Positions 1 through 10,557 of a stretch of DNA of 44,440 bases are shown here, piece by piece; the stretch's first letter is position 1, and every line of letters starts with the position of its first letter. The stretch spans positions 1 through 44,440 of the forward strand of contig ML977048.1 of NCBI GenBank assembly GCA_010015675.1, written 5' to 3'. A model generated the notes under the pieces. That model was given only the letters and a program-made list of their open reading frames with translations. It was not told the origin of the DNA and made no database searches. The position numbers and the translations under genes are program-made. The stretch comes from Byssothecium circinans (lineage: Eukaryota > Ascomycota > Dothideomycetes > Pleosporales > Massarinaceae).

Positions 1-781
1 TCTTGAGAACTAGGCTTCCCGTCCGCTCAGCCATATATAAGCAAGATACCGGCGGACTAGTAGTTGAGTGGGTGACCATCAGCGAATACCTGCTGCCGTA
101 TGTTTTTGATTCCGTCTTCTTTTGATTTTTGGATGGTGAATTGTGGGTCACGTGACCCATTTACCCACTTTTCCTCTCGCTTACGCATGTATATGAGCTG
201 ATGAAGTATAGTACATCCATTCTTGGATTAGGCTCTAACAACAAATCGCTAGATAAAGGAAATGTCGGAGTCGACTTTAGTTGATATGGGGACCCGTTAG
301 ACCCGGCCATCTCGGCGAACTCCGGCAATACACATTTTTAAGGCTTGCGCAACTCAATCGCTCTGTAGCAACATTACGCGTATTAATACAGCTCTGAGAG
401 GAATTGTACCTATCAAGTTTTAATTTCGGAATACTTCCACACCGTGAGGCTAGAGCACGGAAATACGCATCTTCGATGCCGAGAGACGGATATTTCGGAC
501 AAGCGAACCACACACATGCAGCAGCTGACCGTCTCTAAACTCCATTGAGAAAGTGCATATCGTTCAATCTCATTTCGATAAGCCGATGCGTGGGAATAAA
601 GATACTATAGGTAATCGTGGGTCAACCGTTCAACACTCAAACACCCAAACTTGTAGGGACTTTCCGTTTCATCAGACAAACTAAGTACATTAACTCACCT
701 TGTAATGCATTTAGTTGTAATCCGACATTTAAATTAATTAAATATCTAGACCTCCATGTATCGACTAGAGAAAGCCTCACG
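1..781. other. Left-edge intergenic and upstream region
   Basis: No supported gene is seen. Open frames here are short and show no family motif. The stretch holds the perfect 14-bp palindrome listed separately and the upstream region of the MFS gene. An in-frame ATG at 617 would add 55 residues without any recognisable motif, so the transporter start is placed at 782. Confidence 0.6.
145..158. promoter_or_regulatory. 14-bp perfect palindrome with CACGTG core
   Basis: GGGTCACGTGACCC is its own reverse complement and has the E-box core CACGTG at 149-154. Such cores bind bHLH factors (Cbf1, Pho4 and SREBP types) in fungi. It lies about 630 bp upstream of the MFS start, so a regulatory role is only inferred. 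Confidence 0.35.
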
Positions 782-2440
782 ATGACCTCATACACACAGC
801 CGACTGCCGAAAACGCGGTACAAACTGCAGAAAGTAAGAGCCAGGAAGCAAAAGACATTGAGAAAAATGCGGAGGAAACCGCACTTCAACGGCAGGTTTC
901 TGGACCTCCGTACTCCATTTTCACGCCAGGACAGAAGATGTGGATAGTTTTCCTCGTCTCAGTGTCGGCCCTCATCAGTCCTTTCGGCGCAACGACATTC
1001 TATCCCGTCCTCAACGTTCTATCTGATGTGCTGCATGTTACACCTACAATGACGAACATCTCCATTACTACATACATGGTATGTTCACAAAAGCTTACAG
1101 TGGTATTCGGTGGCTCATTCATGCAGATCGCTCAAGCAATAGCCCCTGCACTCATCGGAGGCATGAGCGATAACAGTGGCAGAAGGCTATCCTTCATAGT
1201 CTGCTTCGTCATCTTCATCGTGGCCAATATCGGACTGGCGCTTCAAACAAATTATATCGCCCTTCTCATGCTTAGGATCCTACAAGCATGCGGCTGCAGC
1301 GCTGCGATCTCACTGAGTGTGGCTGTGGTCGCCGACATAGCGACAAGTGCTGAGAGGGGGAAATATATGGGGTATGCAACTTGTGGGATTCTTTTCGGAC
1401 CTGCGTTTGGGTGAGTTAACAAGCTATCGACTTGGTCGGACCGGTGCTAACACCAAATGCGCAGTCCTACAATTGGTGGTGTGCTGGCCCAGTACCTCGG
1501 ATGGCGGTCAATCTTCTGGTTCCTAGCCATTTTCGCGGGTGTCCTACTATTCCTCTTCGCCTTCCTGTTTCCGGAAACTTGCCGAGCCGTCGTGGGCAAT
1601 GGATCAGTGCCAGCACGAGGAGTGAACCGATCCATCCTAGGATACCTACAAGAGCGCAAGCAACACACAGTCATCACACCCGAATGTGAGCAAGAAGTTC
1701 TAGAGAAGCGCAAATTCGAGCTTCCCAATCCACTGAAAACGCTTCGTATACTGGGCGAGAAGGAGTCCTGCATTATTCTCCTTTACAACGGCCTCTTCTT
1801 CACAGGCATGATGGTCGTCTCTTCTGCTATCCCTGACCTCTTCAAGGAAGCCTACGGCCTCGACGAGTTGAAAATCGGGCTATGCTACATTTCCCTCGGA
1901 ACCGGCTGCTTAGTCTCCTCACTCACCACGGGCCATATCGTCGACTGGAACTTCAGACGACACGCCAAGCTCAACAACATCACCATCACCCAAGGCAAGC
2001 AACAAGACCTGCGGAACTTCCCCATCGAAAAGGTGCGTCTCCAAGTCGTCGCACCAGGGCACGTTATCGGTACAGCTGGTCTTGTGTTCTTCGGATGGGT
2101 AGTGCGGTATCAGGTGCACATCGCAGCGACTGAGGTAGCATTGTTCATCATTGGCTTCGGTGTATCAACTGCTTTCAACATTACAAATACGCTTCTTATC
2201 GATCTCCATCGAGATCAGCCCGCGACCGCGACTGCTGCGGTCAACTTTGTGCGGTGTCTTATGTCTGCTGGAGGCGCTGCAGCTATTATTCCGATGTGCA
2301 AGGCGATGAATCCGGGATGGGCGTTTACGTTCATTGCGCTGGTATATGCGGTTCTGATTGTAGTGGTGTTTTGGGTGATGCGGTGTGGGATGGGATGGAG
2401 ACGGGAAGCGGAAAAGAAGAAGCGGGGGCAGGAGGGATAA
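782..2440 (+). CDS. MFS drug:H+ antiporter-like transporter (DHA1, Qdr/Dtr1-like)
   Basis: This is a twelve-helix-type major facilitator transporter of 518 aa. Exons are 782-1078, 1127-1410 and 1465-2440. Intron 1 (48 bp) is a multiple of three without a stop, so the frame stays open if it is retained. Intron 2 has a TGCTAAC branch site, and the join gives PTIGGVLAQYLGWRSIFW, typical of helix 5. After a polar N-terminus of about 60 residues come helix 1 (IVFLVSVSALISPFGATTFYP), TNISITTYM, and motif A GGMSDNSGRR between helices 2 and 3. A long central loop follows, then a second six-helix half. The subfamily resembles fungal Qdr/dityrosine exporters of the plasma membrane; the substrate cannot be read from sequence. 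It converges with the nitrilase 190 bp away. A role in exporting drugs or metabolites is inference. Confidence 0.88.
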
Positions 2441-2629
2441 AGGGTTCATTAGGCATTTCAACCATCCCGCCGCATTCGTACGAGCGGTTTAGTATAGCCG
2501 CAATTGAATTTGCACGTTGTAGCTTTTGATAGGCAGGACCCATGGTAGATGCGTTGAACCTTGAACACTCCCACGATCCTCGCAGCTGCCCAGACCTAAA
2601 GATACTCAAGTATAAACAACTTCCCTAAG

Positions 2630-3722
2630 CTAGTTCGTTTGTTCAGCTGGCTCTTCTTTCCACTCTTTTTCTCCAGCTCGAGGCTTAAAGCGATCAAGCT
2701 TCTTCTCATCAGCCCAATACGGAGTAGGATCGAAAGAAAACTGTAAAATCTCCGGACGCTGATAGTGCCCAGCGGAATCTACCCAAACCTTCACTGCAGC
2801 CAGCGAGGCAAAGTCAACCTCACCCTGCACCAACTTCTCTTGCGCTCCGGTATGTGGACCAGCGATGAACGAGCAAAAGGGGTGAATTATAGCAGACCAA
2901 CCCCCGCCAGCCTTGACGAAGTTCTGCTCGCCAAGGTTCTCCTTCATCCAGTTGAGGCAGCTCTCGTCGACGAAGTTGGACGCAGTGATGACGAATACTT
3001 GAGCAGTGAGGGCGTGCGTCTTCATGAGTGCCTCGATCTGAGCATCAGCGACTTCTTCAAAGCCCTGCACGGTCGACAGTGCGGGCCATGCGCCTGCATG
3101 AATGTGTTGATTCTGCATGAGCAAGGCTTGACGAGCTCCGTTCATCGTGTGTTCCCAACAGGCTAGGCCACCGAGATTGTAGCCCAAAGAAAGAGGCCAA
3201 TTTCTCAACGTACTTCCATTTCCTTGAGCCCAAACGATGCGCTCAACGTAGGTGGGCTGCAGCTTTCGATGCACGCCTAGTATGGTTCCGTCGCTATCGA
3301 TGATGACTTGGGAATTGAAGAGTGTGTGCCCATTTGCGACACGCTCGGATATCCCGAGATTGATGGCCACACCGGTACGTCGGCAGATATCCTGGATAGC
3401 GCTCATGTCTTCGCCATTGGGTTCAACGACCACGCTTTCTTCCGTGTATCTAGCTAGCGCTCCTACTTGCATGAGTGGAGGATAGCATTCGGTCCAATAC
3501 TATGACTATTTAGTTCTAATCCGAGCTTTTTAAGCAAGATCCCATAGGAAAACTCACCGGATAACCGGGTACAAAGGTCTCCGGGAAGACTAATAACTTT
3601 ATGTCCTCTTTAGCTGCTTGCTCAATGAGCGCGACGCATTTCTTGAGCGTCGCCTTCTTATCCATGAAGACAGGAGCGGCATGGGCTGCGGCCACTTTGA
3701 ACTTGGTCAATTTGTCAGGCAT
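2630..3722 (-). CDS. Carbon-nitrogen hydrolase of the nitrilase family
   Basis: The enzyme hydrolyses organic nitriles to acids, or cyanide to formamide if it is a cyanide hydratase. Exons are 3722-3558 and 3499-2630. The 58-bp intron is phase 0 and joins VPGYP to YWTECYPP. The product is 344 aa, in the usual range of fungal nitrilases. The catalytic triad is visible: Glu48 in FPETFVPGYP, Lys134 in HRKLQPTYVER and Cys169 in GGLACWEH. The N-terminus FKVAAAHAAPVFMDK is the standard beta-strand start of the family, which supports the start codon. No signal peptide is seen, so it is probably cytosolic. The Cys region GGLACWEHTMN fits aliphatic nitrilases and cyanide hydratases equally, so the substrate is left open. 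It is convergent with the MFS gene; a functional link is speculative. Confidence 0.92.
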
Positions 3723-4225
3723 ATTGGAAAGAGTGGACGACTGGGAGGACCAAGAAACTCAGCTTTGACGCTGAGTTGAGTATCTCCAAGCCGGAGTTTT
3801 GCGCGTCCTAAGGAAGGGTGAAGATTGCAGATATGCTTCCGATAACGGCGCTCACCGGTACCTCATCTCCTAAAGACCTCTGGCGAGAGTTGCGTGTTAG
3901 GTGGGGCGAGCGTCAGATTTATGGGATAACTGGTAGGCTACCCCGCTCTTTCATACAACACATGATCTGCATATGTATCCACTCCAGGTTTTATCTCCAG
4001 TAGTCTACTTGACACTTTCGTTCCACTTTGGTGTCCCAGAAATGGCCAGGAAGAGGCCAGGTGTGGATATTGATACGTTTCCAAGACCGTGGTGTGATGC
4101 TCAACAAACGAGCAACTTACAATCATTAAGGTCTACGTCACTGGTACTCACATTGCCTCGAACTAAAACGCAGTGGCCTCTCAATTTGTAGTTGGCCTAT
4201 TAGTGTAACACTGCCCGCTACAAAT
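3723..4225. other. Intergenic region between nitrilase and tandem family
   Basis: No coding signal is recognised. It carries the nitrilase upstream region and the region before the first decayed tandem copy. Confidence 0.5.
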
Positions 4226-4346
4226 ATGCAGACACAGGCACTGCGCCATCTTGATACCTCTGGGAGCACCACAGCAGCGCAGTAAGTGGCATGCAATAGT
4301 GCCCACATTACTGGGCGGTCACTAACACCGCTCTCAAGAATTTCAG

Positions 4347-4777
4347 TCCACCAGTCAAGGTCTCCCTTGCTCCGCCTTCCTGGCAAATTGGGAAACGCTA
4401 TCTACATCTACGTTCTAACCGATGCCGTAGTACACATCAACATGAACCGCGAGCTCGCCGACTATGAAAACACCCTGTCTCTCTTCCTCGCCTTCAAGCG
4501 GACATACCTAGAGCGTTCTTAATCCTGGCACTCTCTGGTCACTTTCAGCTTCGAATACAACTTCGGTCTCTGTTCGTTCCTTGAGCGACTACCAGCGTCG
4601 ACACTGAACGAGATACAAGCTCTACAGTGCTGCGACTACTGGATCCACCGACCTCTACCTTCGCAAACTTAGCAGGAGGACCTCGCATGGGTTGTGTACT
4701 TTGAGATGATGACAGCAGTCACCGAGATTGTTATGACTTGGTATAGGAAAGATAGCTCGGAGGTCTTTGTTGCATAG
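4347..4777 (+). pseudogene. Decayed copy 1 of tandem LRNxIYxY (2EXR/F-box-like) family
   Basis: The reading frame from 4349 starts with RSPLLRLPGKLGNAIYIYVL, which aligns with the hallmark SPLLRLPxELRNRIYxYxL of the two copies downstream. The same frame continues through a TAA at 4520-4522 and a TAG at 4670-4672 to a TAG at 4775-4777. The stretch between the stops still reads FLERLPASTLNEIQALQ, clearly old coding sequence. An acceptor-like TTTCAG ends at 4346. A candidate first exon (ATG 4226, donor GTAAGT at 4282) does not join in frame, another sign of decay. The family is widespread in Pezizomycotina; its function is unknown, possibly protein-protein interaction as in F-box-like proteins. 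Compared with copy 3 the arginine of LRN is replaced by glycine. Confidence 0.72.
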
Positions 4778-5125
4778 TGTAACTAAGAGGTCACAGGATG
4801 GTAAAGTTAGGTAGAGGGCTTCAAATATTATCACTTCATGTTGGTACCGTTCTCCTTCCTACCAACTACCATGAGATGAGTCAAAAAACCTGCGTCGAAA
4901 ATTTGCATAAAGATTTGAAAGCTTGTCAAGGTAACATGCGCAGGAATATAACGTAGCGATGAGCGTTTCATTCTGGTGCCTACTTTTTCCTCCCCTTCGT
5001 CGGCGCATTGACCGCGGCCTCGTTTGCTCGATTAATCTTGCAATGCTAGCGAGCTCCGCACACTCCTACCTCATACCTCATACATTTTACCTCCACAGAC
5101 ACCCTCGTGCCATCCCGGCCGCACC

Positions 5126-5882
5126 ATGGAGCCGATCACAGAGGTCAAGCGAAGGTATGAGAACAGCGAGGACGCCATGGGGAAGCCTGTCAAGCGATCG
5201 AAAGAAGAGAGCGCAGAAGTGCAACGAATGGACCTGATGTAAATACCACTGTGTCGCACCATCTCACGCATGGCTAACATTGTATAGTACGCAGCGGAAC
5301 CAAATAGAGTCGCCGTTACTTCGGCTAGCTGCCGAACTACGAAATCGCATCTACATCTACGCGTTCGAGGAATGTACCGTGCATGCAAACTGGCAATTCC
5401 AAGGAAACTACGGCCGCTGTCCAATCATCGAGAAGTCAACGAAAGCCAACGTAGACCACTTCCTCAGCCCGTCTTTATCCTGCAAGCAATTACACTCAGA
5501 GACTATCAGCATAATCTACACTCAAAACGCCTTCAGATTCGTCGAACCACACTATACAGTTGTGTAGATCACACGTCTTGGACCAGGAAAAGCGGCCCTC
5601 GTACATACGATCGAATGTGACATTACCAACATTAGCATGCTAGAATCCTACAGAACGCTTCCATCCCCTACTTCCACAGACTACTGTCAGCTGGCGCTAA
5701 GGGATTAGTATCATGTCCTGCTCCTTCTGTCGGGCTTGAAGCGCGTGGTAATCATGATGCGAAAGGACAGGTATGTAGATGGGAAAGTGAGACAGATGGA
5801 CCTAGTTGGGGGCATTAGAAGGTGTGCTGGGAAAGATGATCTGGAGGTTCAGTTCATATGGCACCGTACTCGGTACGAGTGA
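5126..5882 (+). pseudogene. Decayed copy 2 of tandem LRNxIYxY family
   Basis: Exon 1 (5126-5238) is lysine and glutamate rich and ends in phase 2. A 49-bp intron with a GGCTAAC branch and TATAG acceptor joins it to exon 2 at 5288, giving TQRNQIESPLLRLAAELRNR. The frame meets a TAG at 5565-5567, continues in the same frame to a second TAG at 5706-5708, and then reads YHVLLLLSGLKRVVIMMR to a final TGA at 5880-5882. That last piece parallels YRHMLVELRGLKKMEVVPPR in intact copy 3. The stops are therefore nonsense changes within a preserved frame, not shifts. A short functional N-terminal product or readthrough cannot be excluded from sequence. The exon 1/exon 2 boundary and phase match copy 3, which shows tandem duplication. 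Confidence 0.75.
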
Positions 5883-6625
5883 GTTAAACCCAGCAGGTCC
5901 ACAGCTGGATCAAAAGGTACCTTACGCTAAACTTCAAGGCTTTCGTTCTCGTACTTTATTAGCTGTAGCTGACTAGGTATACGGGTTGCGTCTTACATAA
6001 TTTCACGTGGTTGGTATCTGATGTGTCACCTCTATAATGTCTTCTCTATCCACTGGGCTCGCTTGCACTCCCTCGTTTTACTGATACGCTTAAATCAGTG
6101 AGCATTAATCGTCAGTCTGTGTGATCACCATTCCCATAGCTCCTCATCGCTCCACTTCTTTTTTGCTTTAATGCTCATTCAATCGTGAGCTCAACGCAGC
6201 ACTTTCCGGCTATAGAAGATGCTATACAAGCTAATTTTCACAATCTTCTACTCTCCAAGTTGGAAATGAGGAAATCCATCTGCAGTCAGCACCGAACATG
6301 AATTATTAAGGTGATACAGCGGTGGTAGAATGGTTTCAATACGCCTCGAGGACTTCAGCTACCTTCGTTCCATTTCAAGCACAACAAAGTGGCACGGCAA
6401 AGAGACTTCTAACACTTCGCTCACAACATGATTGCACCTTCTTCTGCATAATTTCTGTATGCATACAGACGGCCTATACACTAGCTAAGCAATACCCACT
6501 ATTACCTCCCGCACTAGGGCGCCGCAACAAACGCGTGCGCACGGCCTCTTCTATATAAACGCCCCCTTCTACACAACCTTATGTTCTGTGTCTGTATCCC
6601 ATTCTCTAATACATCCACCACAGCC
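5883..6625. other. Intergenic region between tandem copies 2 and 3
   Basis: No supported gene is seen. This is the presumed promoter and 5' leader of the intact third copy, with a short stretch ACGCCCCCTTCTACACAACC-like pyrimidine-rich sequence near 6560. Confidence 0.45.
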
Positions 6626-7523
6626 ATGGCGCCAACCTCCAGCAACACGGTGGACAAGCATCTCGCGATCGACAATGGCAACAGCGAGCTACCCAAATCA
6701 GCCAAGCCGGAAACCGAGAAAGGTGCCTCGAAGGATGCCATGTGAGTTAAACTTGTCAACCTCGAGCTCGAGCGTGGGGTAGCTAACAAAACAAAGCACG
6801 CAGCGGAACCAGCTCGAGTCTCCGCTTCTGCGATTGCCCGGTGAGCTACGCAATCGCATCTACTCCTACGTCCTCGGGAACCATATCATTGACCAGTATG
6901 GTCTCCTAGAAGATGGAGAAACATACAAAGAAAAGTGTATGTGCTGTACCCTAGCAGAATATGGCCGATATTCATCGTCGCCGCCATTGTATATCAAATC
7001 GCTGCTCACCCTTCCCTCCACGTGCAAACAACTTTACACGGAAACCCATATGCTCATCTTCACACTCAATATCCTCCAACTCGGTCATATCGTGGAATTC
7101 AAGGAGGAAGTCTTCGATGTCCTTCCGGAGCGGGCAAAGAATGCGATTACGAGGGTGCGAGTGGACTCTGGCGCACTTTACGACCTTGAGCGGTGTACCT
7201 ATGGTGCGTACATGCGTTTCGAAACCCCGACTATGCACAGGGAAATATACCGGCATATGCTGGTGGAGCTTCGGGGGTTGAAAAAGATGGAAGTTGTTCC
7301 TCCAAGGAACTATTTCGAAGGGCTTAGGTTGGCCGCGAAATATGCACTCGATGTGCATGAACACCTCGAGCTCGTATATTTTGCTGAAGATGTAAGTAGC
7401 TCTTTTAATCTCTAATATGTTGTACCTTGCGTGCTGACTATAATAGTAAGAACTTACTAGGATACGCCAACTCTAGCCTTCACGGCACTCAATCACAAGG
7501 CTTGCAATCCGATGAATGGTTAG
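6626..7523 (+). CDS. Intact member of tandem LRNxIYxY (2EXR/F-box-like) family
   Basis: Exons are 6626-6741, 6797-7391 and 7461-7523, giving 257 aa. Intron 1 (55 bp, phase 2) has an AGCTAAC branch and joins exactly where copy 2 does, giving ITQRNQLESPLLRLPGELRN. Intron 2 (69 bp, phase 0, GTAAGT donor) replaces an otherwise early stop at 7413-7415; the last exon is short and therefore less certain. The N-terminal 38 residues are polar and probably disordered. The core starts with ESPLLRLPGELRNRIYSYVL, an F-box-like helix pair, and continues with STCKQLYTETHMLIFTLN, which matches SLSCKQLHSETISIIYTQN in copy 2. The family is common and often expanded in filamentous ascomycetes; no biochemical role is established that I can name. 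It is the only copy of the array without internal stops. Confidence 0.75.
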
Positions 7524-7965
7524 CATTGCCATTCTCTAACATCTAGCTCCACCGATCATGGTTCGAGTATCACAACCTTAGCTGAGAGGGATAGAATAGT
7601 ACTATATGAAAACATCAGAATAAAAAAAAAAAAAAAAAAAAAACCCCACCTGGTCGCAACTCGATACATTCCCGCGTGAAATTTCTACCTCTTGAACTAA
7701 AGCAGAAGAAAAAGGCTGCGAGGTCGATGGATGGATAGAGATACATCTACATCCACCGTTACACGACTACACAGCTTCCCTTCCCTTCCCCGAAAAAGGG
7801 AAAAAACAAGAAAATTGGAATAAAATTTGGGATAAAGAAAAATAAAAGCGCGGGTATCATTAGAATCTTCCTCCAATGTACTGGGTAAAAAATGCCCGTT
7901 CTGTAGGAAACAAGGGTAAAACAAACGCCAGGGCAATGCATACTTCTATTACATCCATCCATCTA
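7524..7965. other. Convergent 3' region with long A tract
   Basis: It lies between the ends of the 2EXR-like gene and the phosphodiesterase gene. It contains an uninterrupted A run of about 21 bases (about 7622-7643) followed by CCCC. No gene is recognised. Confidence 0.6.
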
Positions 7966-10230
7966 TCATCTCCCTCCCTTCTCCTCCTTCATCTTCCCCT
8001 CCTCTTCCCCACCCTTCCCAGGCAAATGATCATTCAAAAAGCTCTCCACCCAAGCCCCCGCATTCTCCCCCTTATGCGTCAGCCACTCCCACCAGCTCTC
8101 TTCAGCCTGACTAGACTGCGCCGGCGGAGCGCTCGACGTAGGCGACGCAGCGAGAGTAGGAATGAGAGAAGTGGATGGACTCGGGGTTGGTGACGGGGAG
8201 GGGGGAGGATCGGCGGGTGTTTCGTTGGGAGGTACTTCGGGGTCGCTGTGTAGACCTACTGGTTTGAGGGGCAGGCGGAGGGTGCCGTTATTGGGAGCGG
8301 GAGTGATGTTGATGGAGTCGCATATAATGTTGTAAAGTTGAATGTTTTCTGCGCAAAAAGTCAGTGCTGAAAAGTAAGTGGAAATGATATAGCAGTACTT
8401 ACGGAAAGGTTCAACACGGCTATTCGGCTTGTGAGGGAATGCCGGGCCTCTCGCGACAAAAATGGCCCTCATGAGTGGGTGTTCGTGATCATACCCATGG
8501 ATACCGCGGGGATGGTACACTTCGCCATTCTTCTTCATCTCTTCCACGTCGCCATTACTCTTGTCCACAATAGCCCAGCCAGCTTTGGGTATAATCCATA
8601 GCGGAGCAATACGTTCGTTTTGGTGGAAATGGTAGCGTTCGGGCATGTCTTTGTCGCGGAGATAGACTTCGATGCTCGACATGTTCTTCGCCCTATCGAC
8701 GATCTGCTTGTGCAGACGTTCGAGATCGGCGGGCTTCTTGGGCCGCAGACCGTAGTGTGGCCAGCCGTCAATGTGTTCCAGTTCTGTTGGATCGACCAGG
8801 TCTTCTAGCTGGATGAGACGGGAGGTGTCGGTCGTAGCCATGCCGTGATCCGAGACTACTACGACGTTGACAATGTCTGTCAAATTGCGGTCTTGCAAAC
8901 CTTTCAAGATACCTCCGACCATTGTATCCGCGTTCTTGATCGTTTGTCGGATTTCGGTGCTGTTCGGCCCATATCTGTGCCCATCGCTGTCCACATTCGG
9001 AACGTATGCAGCGATGAGTTGAGGACGCGACTGATCCATGTTGGCGCTGATATCCAGAGGTCCAGGCATATCAAGGAATTCCATGATACGATCCACCTTC
9101 CGCGGTAGCGCTTCAGATCCGTTGTACTTGTCGACGTATGCCGGCTCGAACGGCGCATCGTGCATCTCCGATCCGGGCCACATATGCACTGCGGCGCGCA
9201 CACTCTGTCTCTCTGCAGTCTCCCATATCGGTTCTCCTCCCCACCAATATGCCTGCATACTCCGCTTGGGATCGGTATAGTAGAATTCCTTTTTTAAAGT
9301 TGGGTCCCAAAATGTATTCCCCACGACTCCGTGGCTTTCTGGGTATAAGCCCGTCGCCATGGTGAAGTGGTTCGGGAAGGTCACAGACGGAAAGCTGGGT
9401 AGCATGTACTTTGGCGATATTCCTTCTTCAACGAACTTGTTCAACGTAGGTGTGAGGCCACGGTACAGGAAGTCGGCGCGGAATCCATCCAGGGATATCA
9501 AAATAGTGGTGGGTGCAAATAATGAAGTGCCATTCGACACCATCGTCATTGCCTTTGCCGCCGCTATCGCCTTCGAACGCGAAGAGCTCGATACCCGATA
9601 GGCGGCGAATAGGAGGATGAGGAATGCGGCGATGATGCTGATATAGATGAAGACTCGTCGATGTAGACGTTTCCGCCGAGACTGTTCGTCCATTTAGTTT
9701 TCAACTTGTACAGGCAGCGTTCCACATACCTTTCTCTGCACACCCAAAGCCTTCAACTTTTGCTCATCACTCTCGCTCGACCTCCTCCCTGACTCCAAAC
9801 TCTCACTCGAGTCCCTCGCCCCAATCTCCTCCATCTCATACATCAACGACGCGCTCTCTCCGTTCCCACCCCTCTTTCCTCTCCGTCTCTCCTTGCTCTT
9901 CTTCTCCCTTTGTGCATCTTCCTTCTCGTGCTTCCCAATCTTAACACTTTTCTTCTTGAACAAGCCCTCCTTCTGCGTCAATAGACGCTCCCGCTCGTCC
10001 TCGCTTTCTAGTATATCGCGATCCACATCCGAGACTTCCCCAGAGAGCCGCCCGTTGTAGGATTCGTTGTCGGAGGAGTGCTCGTAGAGGGTCTGTTCAT
10101 CGGCGCTCATTGTGTCCGATTCGGAGATCCGCGGTGGGATGACGGCACGCGCTTGGGTCGGCATATTGTATGTAGGGCGTGTAGAAGTTTGCAATATGGG
10201 GTTTACATTGTTCGTGAAGGGGAGTGGCAA
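7966..10230 (-). CDS. Type I phosphodiesterase / nucleotide pyrophosphatase (ENPP family), membrane anchored
   Basis: Exons are 10230-9730, 9681-8403 and 8348-7966, giving 720 aa. Intron 1 (48 bp) runs from GTATGT to GAACAG and contains an in-frame stop; intron 2 (54 bp) is a multiple of three without a stop, and its removal gives VEPFQNIQLYNIICD. Residues 1-176 form an acidic and basic low-complexity cytosolic tail. A single membrane helix follows at about 177-195 (VFIYISIIAAFLILLFAAY), so it is a type II protein. The catalytic domain shows ISLDGFRADF (metal Asp about 232), SVTFPNHFTMATGLYPESHG (nucleophile Thr about 268), NVDSDGHRYGP, VVVSDHGM and HGYDHEHPLM, the full two-metal set. The tail is Pro/Ser rich. 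The family cleaves nucleotide pyrophosphate and phosphodiester bonds at the cell surface or in the vacuole lumen, as yeast Npp1/Npp2 do. An internal ATG at 10164 is an alternative start. Confidence 0.9.
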
Positions 10231-10557
10231 TGCGACGTCGAGCGCAGTTTATCTGATGTCTCGGGTTGTCTGCTGATTCAGAGCTTGGCAACTCGTGTTT
10301 CAGCGAGGAATGCCGCCCCAGTATTTATATGTTTCATATTTAGACGACATCTGGAAACGCACGAGACCATATCATAATATTGTTTGGAGAAGTAATAGAC
10401 CTAGACAAAATCCAGATTTAAAATATAGGAGGTGGCGAAAAATTCGAGATTTCTTAAAGGTCAAAGCATAATAATGGTGCATCGTCTTTCACACACGATG
10501 TACCCATTGCCGACAGATACTAATCGTTTGCCACGTTCGAATACTAATCCAGTAACC
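10231..10557. other. Intergenic, upstream of phosphodiesterase gene
   Basis: No gene is recognised. It separates two genes that are transcribed in the same direction on the minus strand. Confidence 0.5.

Noticed and set aside
617..781. N-terminal extension of the MFS transporter from ATG 617
   Set aside because: The 55 extra residues show no family similarity, and the ATG at 782 starts a typical polar tail.
637..2609. Other-frame ORFs across the MFS gene
   Set aside because: They are shadows of the transporter exons without motifs.
782..3722. MFS plus nitrilase as part of a biosynthetic gene cluster
   Set aside because: No backbone enzyme or pathway regulator lies nearby, and the P450 is 26 kb away among housekeeping genes.
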